A stretch of DNA of 45,753 nucleotides from contig CP070691.1 of the NCBI GenBank assembly GCA_020353195.1, positions 3,329,199 to 3,374,951 on the forward strand, written 5' to 3'. Under the pieces are notes generated by a model, which saw only the letters and a list, made by a program, of their open reading frames with translations, was not told the origin of the DNA and made no database searches. Position 1 is the stretch's first letter; each line of letters begins with the position of its first letter. A program made the translations under genes and the position numbers. Shown one piece after another: positions 1 to 9,485 of the stretch. This stretch comes from Phycisphaerales bacterium. GTDB lineage: Bacteria > Planctomycetota > Phycisphaerae > UBA1845.

Positions 1-281
1 CCGAGCGATCGCACGCGGCTGTGCTACCTCACCTTCTTCCCATTGAGGAAGGCCAGGCCACAACGAGACCAGGGCCAGGAGCGTCGAGCGCGCCCGCGCG
101 GCCCAGCCGGGAACCGGCGCGTGAATCCAGGCCGGGGCTTCGCAGCCCACCCGCGCACGCGCGTGAGGGAGATGACCACGACGCACGGTTGACAGGGCCC
201 GCAAGCCGGTCTGCCGACCCCGGCCGACCCGGATATCAGGCTGAATGTGGGCGTTAGGCGTGCAGCGATTCTCCCCCAGCG

Positions 282-297
282 CGTTTCACGTGAAACG
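282..297. promoter_or_regulatory. parS centromere site 1
   Basis: The 16 bases read CGTTTCACGTGAAACG, a perfect palindrome. The known bacterial parS consensus bound by ParB is TGTTTCACGTGAAACA, so the central 14 bases match exactly and only the two outer positions differ. It is not inside a credible gene. ParB nucleates here and spreads, and the ParABS system then segregates the origin region. No parA or parB gene lies in the window. Confidence 0.9.
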
Positions 298-513
298 ACG
301 TCCGCCGCCACCTGCACCAGTCCTGCTCGACCGTCTGCCCCACCCAATGCTCACCAGAGGCTGCTTGCACACACGCCTGCCCCGGAGCGTAGAGCCAGCT
401 AAGCATCGTCCCGGCGCCGGGTTGTGACGGATTGCGCTTCGCCTCGGTCGGACGGCGGCTGGCAGACCCCGGCGTGATTGGATTCCATGTGGGAGCCAAA
501 CGTCCGAACTGCA

Positions 514-529
514 CGTTTCACGTGAAACA
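514..529. promoter_or_regulatory. parS centromere site 2
   Basis: The 16 bases read CGTTTCACGTGAAACA, matching the ParB-binding consensus at 15 of 16 positions. It lies 232 bp from the first parS, in the same gene-free stretch. Two sites this close strongly argue for a real ParB loading zone rather than chance, since a 14-base exact match is very unlikely even once in a window of this size. Confidence 0.92.
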
Positions 530-958
530 CCCTTCCCCCGCCCCCCAGGGCAAGTTCATTGGCCCACGTACTACCGATGCTCAACCGCCACGCTTGTCCC
601 ATCACCCACGGCAGGTGCGCTTCGCCTCCCTGCGGCCCGATCCTCAGCCCGCAGCCGTCATAATCTGAACAATCTCGGCCTGCGTCCCGGCTCGCCACAC
701 CGCCGGCCCCCATGCACGCCGGTGACTCCCCGCTCCGGCATCGTCGCCTTCATTCGGGCTTCGTCGCGATCCCTCGCCGTGCCCCCCAACCGGGCGGCTG
801 TCGATGCTCCCGGCCGCCCCCGGCCGAACATGCCGCGATCGTTCGCCTCCGCGGGGCGCCGGCCATCGCTATCTTGCCTCTTGACGAAATCCTGCCGACC
901 GGCGTGAGCCTGCCTTGCTCTCTGCGCTCGGGTGGTTCGTCTCGCATACCCAGATCAC

Positions 959-1077
959 AGCATCGCGCACTGACGCCACAGAATCGCGCAGCTGCTCCCA
1001 GCATCGCGCACCGAGGCCACACAATCGCTCGACTGATCGCAGGATCGCTCGACTGCCGCAGGATCGCGCTGCTGTCC
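959..1077. repeat. Six-copy phased direct repeat array (iteron-like)
   Basis: Six imperfect direct repeats of 18 to 21 bases follow one another, sharing the core AGnATCGCnC. The ATCGC core starts at about 962, 983, 1003, 1024, 1044 and 1063, so the period is 21, 20, 21, 20 and 19 bases, close to two turns of the helix. Units 1 and 3 are most alike, and units 4 and 5 share ATCGCTCGACTG. The array is in non-coding DNA between the parS sites and nadE. Such spacing would place a bound protein on one face of the DNA, but no known binding protein is identified. Confidence 0.6.
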
Positions 1078-1517
1078 TGGAAGCGACGCCTTGCCCGCGG
1101 CGCAGATCTTGCCTCTGCGCTTGGCCTGACGTCGGCCCCTCAGTGCCTGGCGGCATTGCCGCGGACCATGCTCAGCGCCGCCGCGTTCATGGCGCCACCT
1201 GATCAGGATCACGCCATCTGTTGAGTCCGTGCCCCGAACAAGTCTATCGTGCTATGTTCGCGCCGCTACGTGGCACGACAGCAGCCGACCCTTCGCCGGG
1301 AAGCGGTCCGGCCGCTGCTTCCCGGCGCCGCGCGGATCGTGCGATTCGCCCAACTGCGCTCCCCCTGCGTTTGAGGCGCGCGCACGGCACGCTTCGCAGT
1401 TTCTCGCGTCGAAACGTTCTGTGCGACTGTCCTTTCCGCAAACCGGACGGCGCAGATGCGACACCGGGCAGTACGGGCAGCGCGTGGCGCGAGGTGTTCG
1501 CGGCGGCAGGGACGGCT

Positions 1518-3170
1518 TCAGCGATAGCGCGCGGCGATGGGCATGCGGCGGCCTGTGCCGAAGGCGCGCGATGTCACTTTCAAACCGACGGCTGCCTGCT
1601 TGCGTTTGTATTCGTTCACGTCGACTTTGCGCACGACTTCCTTGACGAGCGCCGGATCGAAGCCGCGCGCGGCAATCGCCTGCACGGACTGCTCGTGCTC
1701 GATGTACAGGCGTAGGATCTCGTCAAGGACATCATACGGGGGCAGGCTGTCCTGGTCGGTCTGATCCTCTTTCAGCTCGGCGGACGGAGGTTTCGTGATA
1801 GTGCTCTCGGGGACGACCTCGCGGGCGGCGTCGCGGTTAATGTAACGGGCCAGGTCGTACACCATGGTCTTGGGCACGTCGCTGATCACCGCGAGCCCGC
1901 CGCACATGTCGCCGTAGAGCGTGCAATACCCGACGGCCAATTCGCTCTTGTTGCCGGTGGTCAACAGGAGCCACCCGAACTTGTTGGACAGCGACATCAG
2001 TACGTTTCCGCGGATGCGTGCTTGGATGTTCTCCTCGGTGACATCGGGTGGCCGGCCGGCGAAGTGCGGAGCGAGTTCCGCCTCGACGGCGCGGTGCATG
2101 CGATCGATCGGAATCACGCGATAATCGACGTCCAGGTTGCGCGCCAGGCGCGCGGCGTCTGTGAGGCTGTGGTCGCTGCTGTAGCGCGACGGCATGGCTA
2201 CGGTGTGCACGCGGTCGGACCCGAGGGCGGCAACGGCGATGGCGGCGGTGACGGCCGAATCGATCCCGCCGGACAGTCCGATCACGACGGCCTGGAACCC
2301 GCACTTGTTCACGTAGTCGCGAGTGCCCGTCACCAGCGCCTGGTGCACGCTGGCGAGGGTGTCGGGATAGGGCCGGATCTGCCCGCGGGCCGGTGTATCG
2401 AGGTCAACGATAAGCAGGTCCTCGTCGAACGCTCGAGCCTGGGCGATCAATGAGCCGTCGGGGCCAAACGCTGCGCTGGCTCCGTCGAAAACCAAGTCAT
2501 CGTTGCCGCCAACCTGGTTCACGTAGACCAGCGGCACGCGGTGGCGGGCGACCTGCCGGCCGAAGAGGCGCACGCGCAGGTCCTGTTTCTCGACGTAGAA
2601 GGGCGACGCGGAGACGTTGATCAGCAGTTCGGCGCCGGCTTCGACGAGTGCCACGATCGGGTCAGACGGATACAAGCGCCGCCCCTCGAGCTGCTCTTCA
2701 TTCCACAAGTCTTCGCAGATGCTGAACCCGGCCGTCATTTCCCGCCCGCGCGCGGGAAGCTTCGATACGGCCACGCGTCTGTCCGGCTCGAAGTAGCGCA
2801 GCTCATCAAACACGTCGTAGGTGGGCAAGAGTTGTTTGCCGTAGCTGGCGATCACCCGTCCGTCGCGACAGAGGGCGACGGCGTTCCGCAGGCTCTTGCC
2901 CTCGGCGGTATCGCTGGGCTGAACGTATCCGACGACGGCGGTAATGCCGTGCGTGTGCTCGGCGACCCGTTGGATGGCCGCCTGATTGTCACGGACCAGG
3001 TAGTCCTTCAGCAGCAAGTCCCGGGGCGGATAGCCCAGGACGGCCAACTCGGGAAATGCGACGAGGTCAGCCCCGGCGTCGCGAGCCTCGACGACGAACC
3101 GAGCGATCTTCTCGCTGTTCCCCTCGATGTCACCCACGATGGGGTTGGTCTGGGCAAGAGCAACTTTCAC
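1518..3170 (-). CDS. nadE: Glutamine-dependent NAD+ synthetase
   Basis: Makes NAD+ from deamido-NAD+ and ATP in the cytoplasm, using ammonia released from glutamine. The 550-residue protein has the two expected domains. An N-terminal nitrilase-type glutaminase carries the Glu-Lys-Cys triad (E41 in FPELAVLGYPPRD, K112 in YGKQLLPTYD, C152 in ICEDLW). The C-terminal NAD synthetase domain has the PP-loop GLSGGIDSAV and ends with the typical KVTSRAFGTGRRMPI tail. The frame is open about 33 codons further upstream, but that extension is not family-like; the GTG at 3170 (V-K-V-A-L-A-Q-T) matches the usual start. It stands alone, with gene-poor DNA on both sides. Confidence 0.96.
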   Translation of the reverse strand: MKVALAQTNPIVGDIEGNSEKIARFVVEARDAGADLVAFPELAVLGYPPRDLLLKDYLVRDNQAAIQRVAEHTHGITAVVGYVQPSDTAEGKSLRNAVALCRDGRVIASYGKQLLPTYDVFDELRYFEPDRRVAVSKLPARGREMTAGFSICEDLWNEEQLEGRRLYPSDPIVALVEAGAELLINVSASPFYVEKQDLRVRLFGRQVARHRVPLVYVNQVGGNDDLVFDGASAAFGPDGSLIAQARAFDEDLLIVDLDTPARGQIRPYPDTLASVHQALVTGTRDYVNKCGFQAVVIGLSGGIDSAVTAAIAVAALGSDRVHTVAMPSRYSSDHSLTDAARLARNLDVDYRVIPIDRMHRAVEAELAPHFAGRPPDVTEENIQARIRGNVLMSLSNKFGWLLLTTGNKSELAVGYCTLYGDMCGGLAVISDVPKTMVYDLARYINRDAAREVVPESTITKPPSAELKEDQTDQDSLPPYDVLDEILRLYIEHEQSVQAIAARGFDPALVKEVVRKVDVNEYKRKQAAVGLKVTSRAFGTGRRMPIAARYR

Positions 3171-4024
3171 ACGCGTGATCCCGCAGCACCCGAAAGAATA
3201 TGCCTGCTCGCTGATTTTACGGGTTTTGCCGCGACATGCACGGCCGCGAGTGCGGACAAAGCAAAGCACGGCGGCAAAGTCGATCTTCTGCGTTCGGAGC
3301 CGCGAGGGGGTCGCGATGGAAGCGCTCGGGTACGGCGATCGTTGTTGTCGGCCTGCGGGCCGGCCAGCCCGGGCGGCGTCCGGGGCTTGCGGTCAGTTCC
3401 CCGGCCGAGCCAGCCCCGGCGGCGGGGTCTCAGGAGCGATTCGGGTGTCTTCGACGCGAGCGGCTGGCCGGTGTTCGGGTCTGCCGGGCTGGCGGTGGTG
3501 GGGTCAGCGGGGCGCCGCTGAGCGGTCAAGGGTGGCTTGTTTTCGGTAGGCTAGAATTATGGCTGTAATTTTACGAGTAGCACTTACTTGCGGCTTTGGC
3601 CGCTTGTGCTGAGGGCGGGCGGCGGGAGAGCCGGGCGGATCGCCCGCGTGGTTTTGGGGGCGTGCGGCTGCGTGGCACGAGTGTCTCGCGGGTGCCGCGA
3701 CGGCGGGGTGGTGTGCGGGGCTGGTGCCGGCGGTTTCGTGCAGAAAGAAGAAGGGATCCGAGCTCGCCGTTACTCGGATCCCCCGTTCAGGCTGTTCGCT
3801 CTTTCGAGCAAAGACCCACAGCCTCTGCATCGCTCATCGACGTTGCCGTGGGCCACCTTTAGCTGCGGCCCGTTGGAAACAGCGGCCTGCATATGATCCG
3901 ATCGGTGTGGATGCCGAGCGGAGCGAGGTTTATCGGCCGCCGCGGTCGTCACAAGGCGCGGGTACCGCCGGCGGAGTGGAGGATTCCAGCGCGCGGGCAA
4001 TCGAAATCCGCATGGTTTTGGGCT
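3171..4024. other. Intergenic region between nadE and the ligase-like gene
   Basis: About 850 bases without a convincing gene. The two flanking genes are transcribed divergently, so promoters for both are expected. A short AT-rich patch lies near 3536-3600 (it includes TAGAATTATGG and TGTAATTTTACG), but no -35/-10 pair with 16-18 base spacing could be fitted. A strong hairpin sits at 3753-3782 and is listed separately. The ligase-like frame is open back to 3893. Confidence 0.5.
3753..3782. other. Perfect 10-bp stem hairpin
   Basis: GGGATCCGAG at 3753-3762 is the exact reverse complement of CTCGGATCCC at 3773-3782, with a 10-base loop. On the plus strand it is not followed by a T run. On the minus strand it is followed by a pyrimidine-rich CTTCTTCTTTCTGC stretch, weakly terminator-like, yet no minus-strand gene ends here. 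It lies 243 bases upstream of the ATG at 4040 and 271 bases before the one at 4025's downstream reading frame begins in earnest, so it could be a leader structure. Function unknown. Confidence 0.45.
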
Positions 4025-6367
4025 ATGTTTCCGGGCATCATGTCGCGCAGACTCGAGTCGGGGTCGCTGCTGATACTACTGATCGTGGTGGGCTTGCGCC
4101 CGCTGATTGGCGAATCGTACGACTCGTCGGGGTCTGCGTTTCAGAGTGCCGGGGTTCCGCTGATTGATCCGGCACCGGTGCGGACGCTGTTGATTGATCT
4201 GGCGGTGCTGTTGGCGGCGGCCGGATGGCTGGCATCGCGAGCGTTCGGGGCGGGCTGGAGATACCGATGGAGTGGAATCGAGTTGGGCGTGGTGGCGATT
4301 GCGTGCGCCGGCGTCATCTCGTGCGGGTTTGCGGGCAACAAGCGGTTGGCGATCAACGCCACGATTGACTGGTTGACGCTCCCGGTGCTGGCGATTGTGC
4401 TGGCGCAGTTGCTGCGGCGCCGATGGCACGTTCGGCTGGCGTTATGCGTCATTCTGGCCGGCGCCGCCGCCAACGCCGCGGAGTGCTTCTACCAGGTGGT
4501 CTGCAGTTTCGAGGAGACGGAGCGTGACTACTACGAGCGTCGGGAGGAGGTCTGGGCCCGCCAGGGCGTTCGGCTCGACTCGCCGCAGGTGGAGATGTTC
4601 GAGCGGCGTCTGGCCGCGCGCGAAGCGACGGGTTACACATGGCACAGTAACGTTGCCGGCGCGTATCTGGTCTTGACGTCGTTTGCGGCGGCGGCGTTGG
4701 CGGTGGGCAAATGGGCGGGCCCGCCGATGCGGTTTCGCAGGTTGTTCGCCGCCGCGACGGCCGTCGTCGCACTTGGCCTGTTAGCGGGGGCGGTCCTGAC
4801 GCGAAGCGGCGGCGCATTGGGTGCAGCGGGCATCGGGGCCGGACTGGCGGTCGCGTTCCACTGCCTTGGCCGACGGATTCGCCGGCGGCGGCGGTTGGTC
4901 TTGGGAATCGGGTGGATGTGTGCGATTGCCGGCGGGGCGGCTGTGATCGGGCACGGGGTGTATCACGGCTCGTTGCCCGGCGCGTCGTTGAACTTTCGGT
5001 GGCAGTATTGGTGTGCGAGTGCCCGGCTGATCGCTGAGAACGCGGCAACCGGGGTGGGCATGGAGAATTTCGGGCGGCGGTATCTGCAATACAAGTCGAT
5101 CGTGAGTCCTGAGGAGATCAAGAACCCGCACAATTTCCTGGTGTCGGCGGCGGCGGATTGGGGCCTGCTCGGTTTGGGTGGAATGGTGGCGATGTTGATC
5201 GGCGGGTCGATGGTCTTGGCCAAGCCCTCGCCGCACGATACGGCTAATGACGCGCCGCCGCGCCGGGTTCAGGGCGGCGCCGGGGCTGTAGAGCGGCCGG
5301 GGCGACTCGTGCCATGGCTGGTGTTGCTGGCGATCGGGGTTTTTGTGCCTCGCCTGTTCCTGATGGGTAACGTTTTTCATTATCTGGTCTGGATGACGGT
5401 GTTTCCGTTGCTGTTTTGGGGGCCGGCTTTCGTATTGGGCTTTCTGGAGACAGATGAGGCCACTTACTATCGCAACGACCGGTTGCCGCACCTGCCGATG
5501 GTTTTGAACTGCGGACTGATCGCGTTTCTGTTTTCTGAGCTTGTCAACTTCGCTCTGCTCGTTCCGGCGACAGCGACGACGTTTTTTGCCCTGCTGGGGG
5601 TGGCGGTTGCCGTCCGTTCGCAACCGGAGCGGGTGGAGCATTCCTCTGTGTCTGGACGATGGATTCCCCTCGTTGCCGCGGTGCTGGTCATCGCTGTCGT
5701 GGTCGCCGTGTGTATCAGGCCGGTCGCGACGGCGACGGCCAAGCTCGCGGACGCGCGCAGGGGGTTGGCGGTGGCGTCGGATCGGTCGCTGACGGATCAG
5801 CCGACGTACCGGGCGTTTCTGGAAGCCGCCGGCGCGGATCCGTCGGATCCGACGCCTCTTGCCGAATGTGCCCGGTACGCGGTGGCCTACGCCGAGTTCG
5901 CCGGGGGATTCGAGGCAGCTTTGACCGAGGCCGTGCGGCTGCTGGAGGTTGCCATTGATCGTGATCCGTACGACATCCGGCTGCATCGCGACAAGCGTGC
6001 GTTCCTGGCCGCGCTGGCGGAGACCACGGGTGACCCTTATGATTCCGCGCGGGCGTCTGAGGCTGCCCGCCGGGTCCTCGATTTGTATCCCACGTCGCCG
6101 GATGATTTTGAGGTTCTGGGTGATTGTTATGCGGCCCAGGGCGTCACCGGTGAGCCGTCAGCGCAGGCAGAACGTTCGAGGGCCATCGACGCCTTTGAGG
6201 AGGCGTTGCGTCTGGACGCGTCGCGTTCGGCTTGCGAGGTCATTCGGCGTTTCGCTCCGGCGCGGCGAGCCGCAATCGAGCGTAAGATCGAGTCGCTGAG
6301 ACGACAGTTGGATCAGTGGCCCGAACCGGGGCAGTCGGCGGCGGAGGCGGTCGAGGATCCGGCCTGA
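4025..6367 (+). CDS. O-antigen ligase-like membrane protein with TPR-like C-terminus
   Basis: About 780 residues. The first two thirds consist of many hydrophobic segments typical of the Wzy_C/O-antigen ligase family, which joins polysaccharide or glycan units at the outer face of the inner membrane. Around residue 368 is the family's most recognisable region, NPHNFLV followed by a Gly/Ala/Leu-rich helix (ADWGLLGLGG). After the last membrane helix (about residue 575-595) comes a soluble tail with repeated helical pairs (LLEVAIDRDPYD, VLDLYPTSPDDFEVLGDCY, AIDAFEEALRLD) that look like tetratricopeptide repeats. The start is uncertain: frames begin at 3893, 4025 and 4040 and none has a good ribosome binding site; 4025 is chosen because the hydrophobic N-terminus follows soon after. 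The glycan substrate is unknown. Confidence 0.8.
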   Translation: MFPGIMSRRLESGSLLILLIVVGLRPLIGESYDSSGSAFQSAGVPLIDPAPVRTLLIDLAVLLAAAGWLASRAFGAGWRYRWSGIELGVVAIACAGVISCGFAGNKRLAINATIDWLTLPVLAIVLAQLLRRRWHVRLALCVILAGAAANAAECFYQVVCSFEETERDYYERREEVWARQGVRLDSPQVEMFERRLAAREATGYTWHSNVAGAYLVLTSFAAAALAVGKWAGPPMRFRRLFAAATAVVALGLLAGAVLTRSGGALGAAGIGAGLAVAFHCLGRRIRRRRRLVLGIGWMCAIAGGAAVIGHGVYHGSLPGASLNFRWQYWCASARLIAENAATGVGMENFGRRYLQYKSIVSPEEIKNPHNFLVSAAADWGLLGLGGMVAMLIGGSMVLAKPSPHDTANDAPPRRVQGGAGAVERPGRLVPWLVLLAIGVFVPRLFLMGNVFHYLVWMTVFPLLFWGPAFVLGFLETDEATYYRNDRLPHLPMVLNCGLIAFLFSELVNFALLVPATATTFFALLGVAVAVRSQPERVEHSSVSGRWIPLVAAVLVIAVVVAVCIRPVATATAKLADARRGLAVASDRSLTDQPTYRAFLEAAGADPSDPTPLAECARYAVAYAEFAGGFEAALTEAVRLLEVAIDRDPYDIRLHRDKRAFLAALAETTGDPYDSARASEAARRVLDLYPTSPDDFEVLGDCYAAQGVTGEPSAQAERSRAIDAFEEALRLDASRSACEVIRRFAPARRAAIERKIESLRRQLDQWPEPGQSAAEAVEDPA

Positions 6368-6416
6368 CGCGTCCGGTTCGCTGAGGGCGGGAATACAGCG
6401 CCGCCCGGGGTTGATC

Positions 6417-8288
6417 ATGGCGACATTCTTTGGCCGGCGATACGGGAGGAAGCGACAACAGGTGTCTCGCCTGGAGCGTCACATCGGAGCCTTCCTGCTG
6501 TTGCTGACCGGCGGTATCGTGCTGACGTGCGTGATCGTTGCCCGGCACCCGGGCCCGAAGTTGATGGAGATCCAACCGGGGAGCGAAACGAGAGCTCCGG
6601 ATCACCTTCTCGTGGTCGCCCGGGGCATGATGCCGGCGCTTGGCACGGCCGGCTGGTCTGACGCCGTGGACATCCGGGTGATCCACCCCGGCGCGGCGGG
6701 CATCGCGGACGAGGCTTACGAGGGCCTGGGGGCGTTCGATGTCGAGTACGCGTACGCAGGGTGCTACCGCTGCCTGGCGGATCCGAGTCAATCGGTATCC
6801 GTGGTGATCTTCGACGCCCGCGAGCCTTGCAATGCGTTCGGGTTGTTCAAGTTTCGGCGCCCGCCGGGTGCCCGGCCGCTACACGTCGGATGCGAGGGTT
6901 GGCAGACGGATTCCGCCGGCGCGTTCTGGTCCGGGCGATACTGCACGCGGTTCGACCGATCTGCGGTGCAGACAGGTGAGCCTACGGTCGCGACCATTGC
7001 CGACGCGCTGGCGGGTGTCCAGCTTTGCTACGGCGCTGCGTTCTGGGCCGATCCGCTTCTGCCGTCGGTGAGCCGCCGGCCGGAGAGCTTTCGATACGTT
7101 GCCAAGCATGCCGCCGGTTTTGATTTCCTCGATGGCGCATTCCTGGCCGATTACGACTCGCAGGTCACGGCGTTCGTGACGGACCGGGGATCGGCGGTGC
7201 AGGCAACCGACCTGGTCAACCGGTTTTTGCAGTTTTTGGAGGATCGTGGTCGTGTTCAGGCCGCGCCGGCTCCGCCTGAGTCGCCGCTGTTGGCCGGCGA
7301 CTGTGCCGATCGGCAGATTGCGGTTTTTGCGGCCGGTCACCGCGTCTACGGCGCGGTTGGCGGCGACATGGCGAGCGTGTCCGGGTTGGCGAAGGAGATG
7401 TTGGCCGCCGCCCGGCCGGCGGTCGCGGTATCGGCGGTCGAGCCGGCCGGGCAGGGTGAGACGGCGCCTGCGCTGCCTGAGGTGGACCTTGCCGGCTGGG
7501 GCCCGCCCGGTGACATCCGCATCTTCACGCCGGAGAACTTGTGGCAGAAGATCGACGGGCGGGCTGACAGCTATTTGTCATTCCACATGGTCCGGATGAC
7601 GTTCGGCACGTACCGTAACAGCCGCGACCCGGAGCGGTTCATCGACGTGTACTGGTACGACATGGGCGAGTCGGACAATGCGTTCGGTATCTACCGGACG
7701 GAGATGGGTTCGCGTCGGGAGCCCGTCGATATCGGGCGGGACGGGTATGCCAGTCCGGGTGGCGTGTTCTTCTGGAAAGGCCGCCACTACGTTCGCGTCG
7801 AAGCCGCGGATGACGGGGAGGACCTGGCGGCGGCGGCGGTCGTCATCGCCCGGACGTTGGCCAGGGGCGTGGTGGGCGAGGGCAAGCCGCTGTGGGCCGA
7901 GGCGCTTCTGCCCGCGGCCGACCGGGTGGAGGGATCATTCGCGTATCAAGCGACTGATGCGTTCAGTCTGGATTTTCTTCGTGACACCTTCAGCGCGGAT
8001 TACACTGTCGGCGGTGAGGCTTTCACGACATTTGTTCACCGGGCCCCGGACGCTGAACAGGCCGGTCGTGTTTTTGTCGCGTACGCGAAGTTCTTTGAAG
8101 AGTACGGTTCGCTGATCAAGCGCGAAGCCCGCGACGGTTTCGACTTGCTGGTCGGGAGTTCGGGCGGTGTGACAGACGCCGTGTTTGTCGTCGGCCGGTA
8201 CATCGGCGGGGTCAGCGGCGCCGAAAGCGCCAGCCTCGCCGAGCGGCGCGCGATCTCTTTCGCGCAGGCGTTGAAGGACGAGCAATAA
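6417..8288 (+). CDS. Duplicated DUF6599 family protein, membrane-anchored
   Basis: 623 residues. After a basic N-terminus there is one membrane helix (about residues 22-43, AFLLLLTGGIVLTCVIV), so the bulk is probably outside the cytoplasm. The C-terminal half matches the DUF6599 pattern: NLWQKIDGRADSYLSF, then a strand-rich segment, then YDMGESDNAFGIYRTE and FFWKGRHYVRVEA. The N-terminal half has a degenerate version of the same pieces (FDAREPCNAFGLFKF, FWSGRYCTRF), so the gene arose by internal duplication. No function is known for the family to me. It lies 50 bases after the ligase-like gene and 56 before the DUF362 gene, in the same direction, so probably in one transcript. ATG 6417 is preferred over the TTG at 6411; GGGG at 6407-6410 may serve as ribosome binding site. 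Confidence 0.8.
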   Translation: MATFFGRRYGRKRQQVSRLERHIGAFLLLLTGGIVLTCVIVARHPGPKLMEIQPGSETRAPDHLLVVARGMMPALGTAGWSDAVDIRVIHPGAAGIADEAYEGLGAFDVEYAYAGCYRCLADPSQSVSVVIFDAREPCNAFGLFKFRRPPGARPLHVGCEGWQTDSAGAFWSGRYCTRFDRSAVQTGEPTVATIADALAGVQLCYGAAFWADPLLPSVSRRPESFRYVAKHAAGFDFLDGAFLADYDSQVTAFVTDRGSAVQATDLVNRFLQFLEDRGRVQAAPAPPESPLLAGDCADRQIAVFAAGHRVYGAVGGDMASVSGLAKEMLAAARPAVAVSAVEPAGQGETAPALPEVDLAGWGPPGDIRIFTPENLWQKIDGRADSYLSFHMVRMTFGTYRNSRDPERFIDVYWYDMGESDNAFGIYRTEMGSRREPVDIGRDGYASPGGVFFWKGRHYVRVEAADDGEDLAAAAVVIARTLARGVVGEGKPLWAEALLPAADRVEGSFAYQATDAFSLDFLRDTFSADYTVGGEAFTTFVHRAPDAEQAGRVFVAYAKFFEEYGSLIKREARDGFDLLVGSSGGVTDAVFVVGRYIGGVSGAESASLAERRAISFAQALKDEQ

Positions 8289-8344
8289 GGGCCAACGAAG
8301 GGTTCCGGCGGTGGGCTATGCCGACGCCGCCGTTTTGACGACCG

Positions 8345-9475
8345 ATGACCCACTCGAGCGAACGTGACATGCCGGTTTCGCGTCGCGATTTTCTGAAGCG
8401 TGGCGGGGCGACCCTGATCGCGGCGGGAGCCGCCGCAGGCGGCGCGGTGTGGTTGTACGACCGGACGGGCAAGGCGGGCCTGGGGCAGCCGGCGGCCGAG
8501 ACGCTGCCGAACTACTTTGCCGGTGTGGATTATCCGGTTTCCGCTGCGCGGATCAGCGTCGCCCGCGGTGTGGGGACCGATTTCGAGACGATCGACAGGA
8601 TGGTGCGGGCCGCCGTCGGCGGGCTGGGCGGCGGACCGGGGCTTTCGCGCTTCATCGACAGAGGTGATGTGGTTCTTGTCAAGCCGAACGTCGGATTCGA
8701 GCGGGCGCCGAGATTCGGGGCCACCACCGACCCGCAGGTCGTGCGCAGTGTGATTCGCCTGTGCAACGAGGCGGGGGCGTCAAGGGTCATTGTCGCCGAC
8801 AACCCGATCGAATCGGCCGCCAGTTGCTTTGCGCGGTCGGGCATCGCCGAGGCCGTCGAGCGTGAGGGGGCCAGGGTAATGATCCCGGCAAGGGTCCACT
8901 TCACGCCGCTGGCCATTCGACCGGCCGGCGCGGGCGGCGAACCGTATCAGCCCGATCCGGCCAAGTACGAGGCGCTGGGGACGTGGCCGGTCTTCTGGGC
9001 GCCGCTTCGCGAAGCGGACAAGGTCATCGGGGTCCCGGCGGTCAAGGACCACAACCTCTGCCACGCGTCGATGGGGATGAAGAACTGGTACGGGCTACTC
9101 GGCGGTCGGCGGAACCAGTTTCACCAGGCGATCCACAACATCGTCAGTGATCTGGGTTTCATGATGAGCCCCACGCTGATGATCGCGGACGGCGTGAGGG
9201 TGATGATGAGGAACGGGCCCACGGGGGGCAGTCTGGCTGACGTGAAGGCCGGCCACACGATCGTCGCCAGTGTTGACCAGTTGGCGTGTGATGCGTGGTG
9301 CTATCAGAACCTGCTCGAGCGTGACCCGGCGGCGTTGCGGTATCTCGATCTGGCGCAGGGCAAGTACGGCGAGACGGAAAGCGGCCCGCGGAGCTACGCC
9401 CGGGCGCGGCGCTTCGGTACGCGGGATTGGAAGGCGTACCGGAATCGCGGTTTGATCGTAGAGGCCAACGTGTAA
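8345..9475 (+). CDS. DUF362 domain protein, Tat-exported
   Basis: 376 residues. The N-terminus has a twin-arginine signal (SRRDFLKRGG) followed by an Ala/Gly-rich hydrophobic stretch, so export by the Tat system with a bound cofactor is likely. The rest follows the DUF362 family: VVLVKPNVGFERAP near residue 110, VIVADNPIES, an AVKDHNLCHASMGMKNWYGL segment, and a C-terminal DWKAYRNRGLIVEANV. DUF362 proteins often occur fused or next to 4Fe-4S ferredoxins and here the next gene, 10 bases away, is a membrane polyferredoxin. This pairing suggests a redox role outside the membrane, but the reaction is unknown. A second ATG at 8369 is an alternative start. Confidence 0.85.
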   Translation: MTHSSERDMPVSRRDFLKRGGATLIAAGAAAGGAVWLYDRTGKAGLGQPAAETLPNYFAGVDYPVSAARISVARGVGTDFETIDRMVRAAVGGLGGGPGLSRFIDRGDVVLVKPNVGFERAPRFGATTDPQVVRSVIRLCNEAGASRVIVADNPIESAASCFARSGIAEAVEREGARVMIPARVHFTPLAIRPAGAGGEPYQPDPAKYEALGTWPVFWAPLREADKVIGVPAVKDHNLCHASMGMKNWYGLLGGRRNQFHQAIHNIVSDLGFMMSPTLMIADGVRVMMRNGPTGGSLADVKAGHTIVASVDQLACDAWCYQNLLERDPAALRYLDLAQGKYGETESGPRSYARARRFGTRDWKAYRNRGLIVEANV

Positions 9476-9485
9476 GGCAGATGTC

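Larger units (their letters stand above)
1..1517. other. Gene-poor intergenic region with parS sites
   Basis: No open frame here looks like a real protein. The frames that are open are rich in Arg, Pro and Ala, have no recognisable motif or hydrophobic pattern, and overlap one another on both strands as expected for GC-rich non-coding DNA. The stretch contains two parS sites and a phased repeat array (listed separately). No tRNA, no DnaA box matching TTATNCACA, and no clear terminator for the nadE gene that ends at 1518 were seen. A gene to the left of the window could reach in for a few bases, but I cannot show one. Confidence 0.6.

Noticed and set aside
712..1224. Open frame of 170 codons on the plus strand in the parS region
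   Set aside because: Composition is Arg/Pro/Ala-rich without any motif, it spans the phased repeat array, other frames are equally open, and no ribosome binding site precedes it.
4781..5986. 401-codon minus-strand frame opposite the ligase-like gene
   Set aside because: It has Arg, His, Gln and Pro excess typical of an antisense shadow, and the plus strand encodes a coherent membrane protein.
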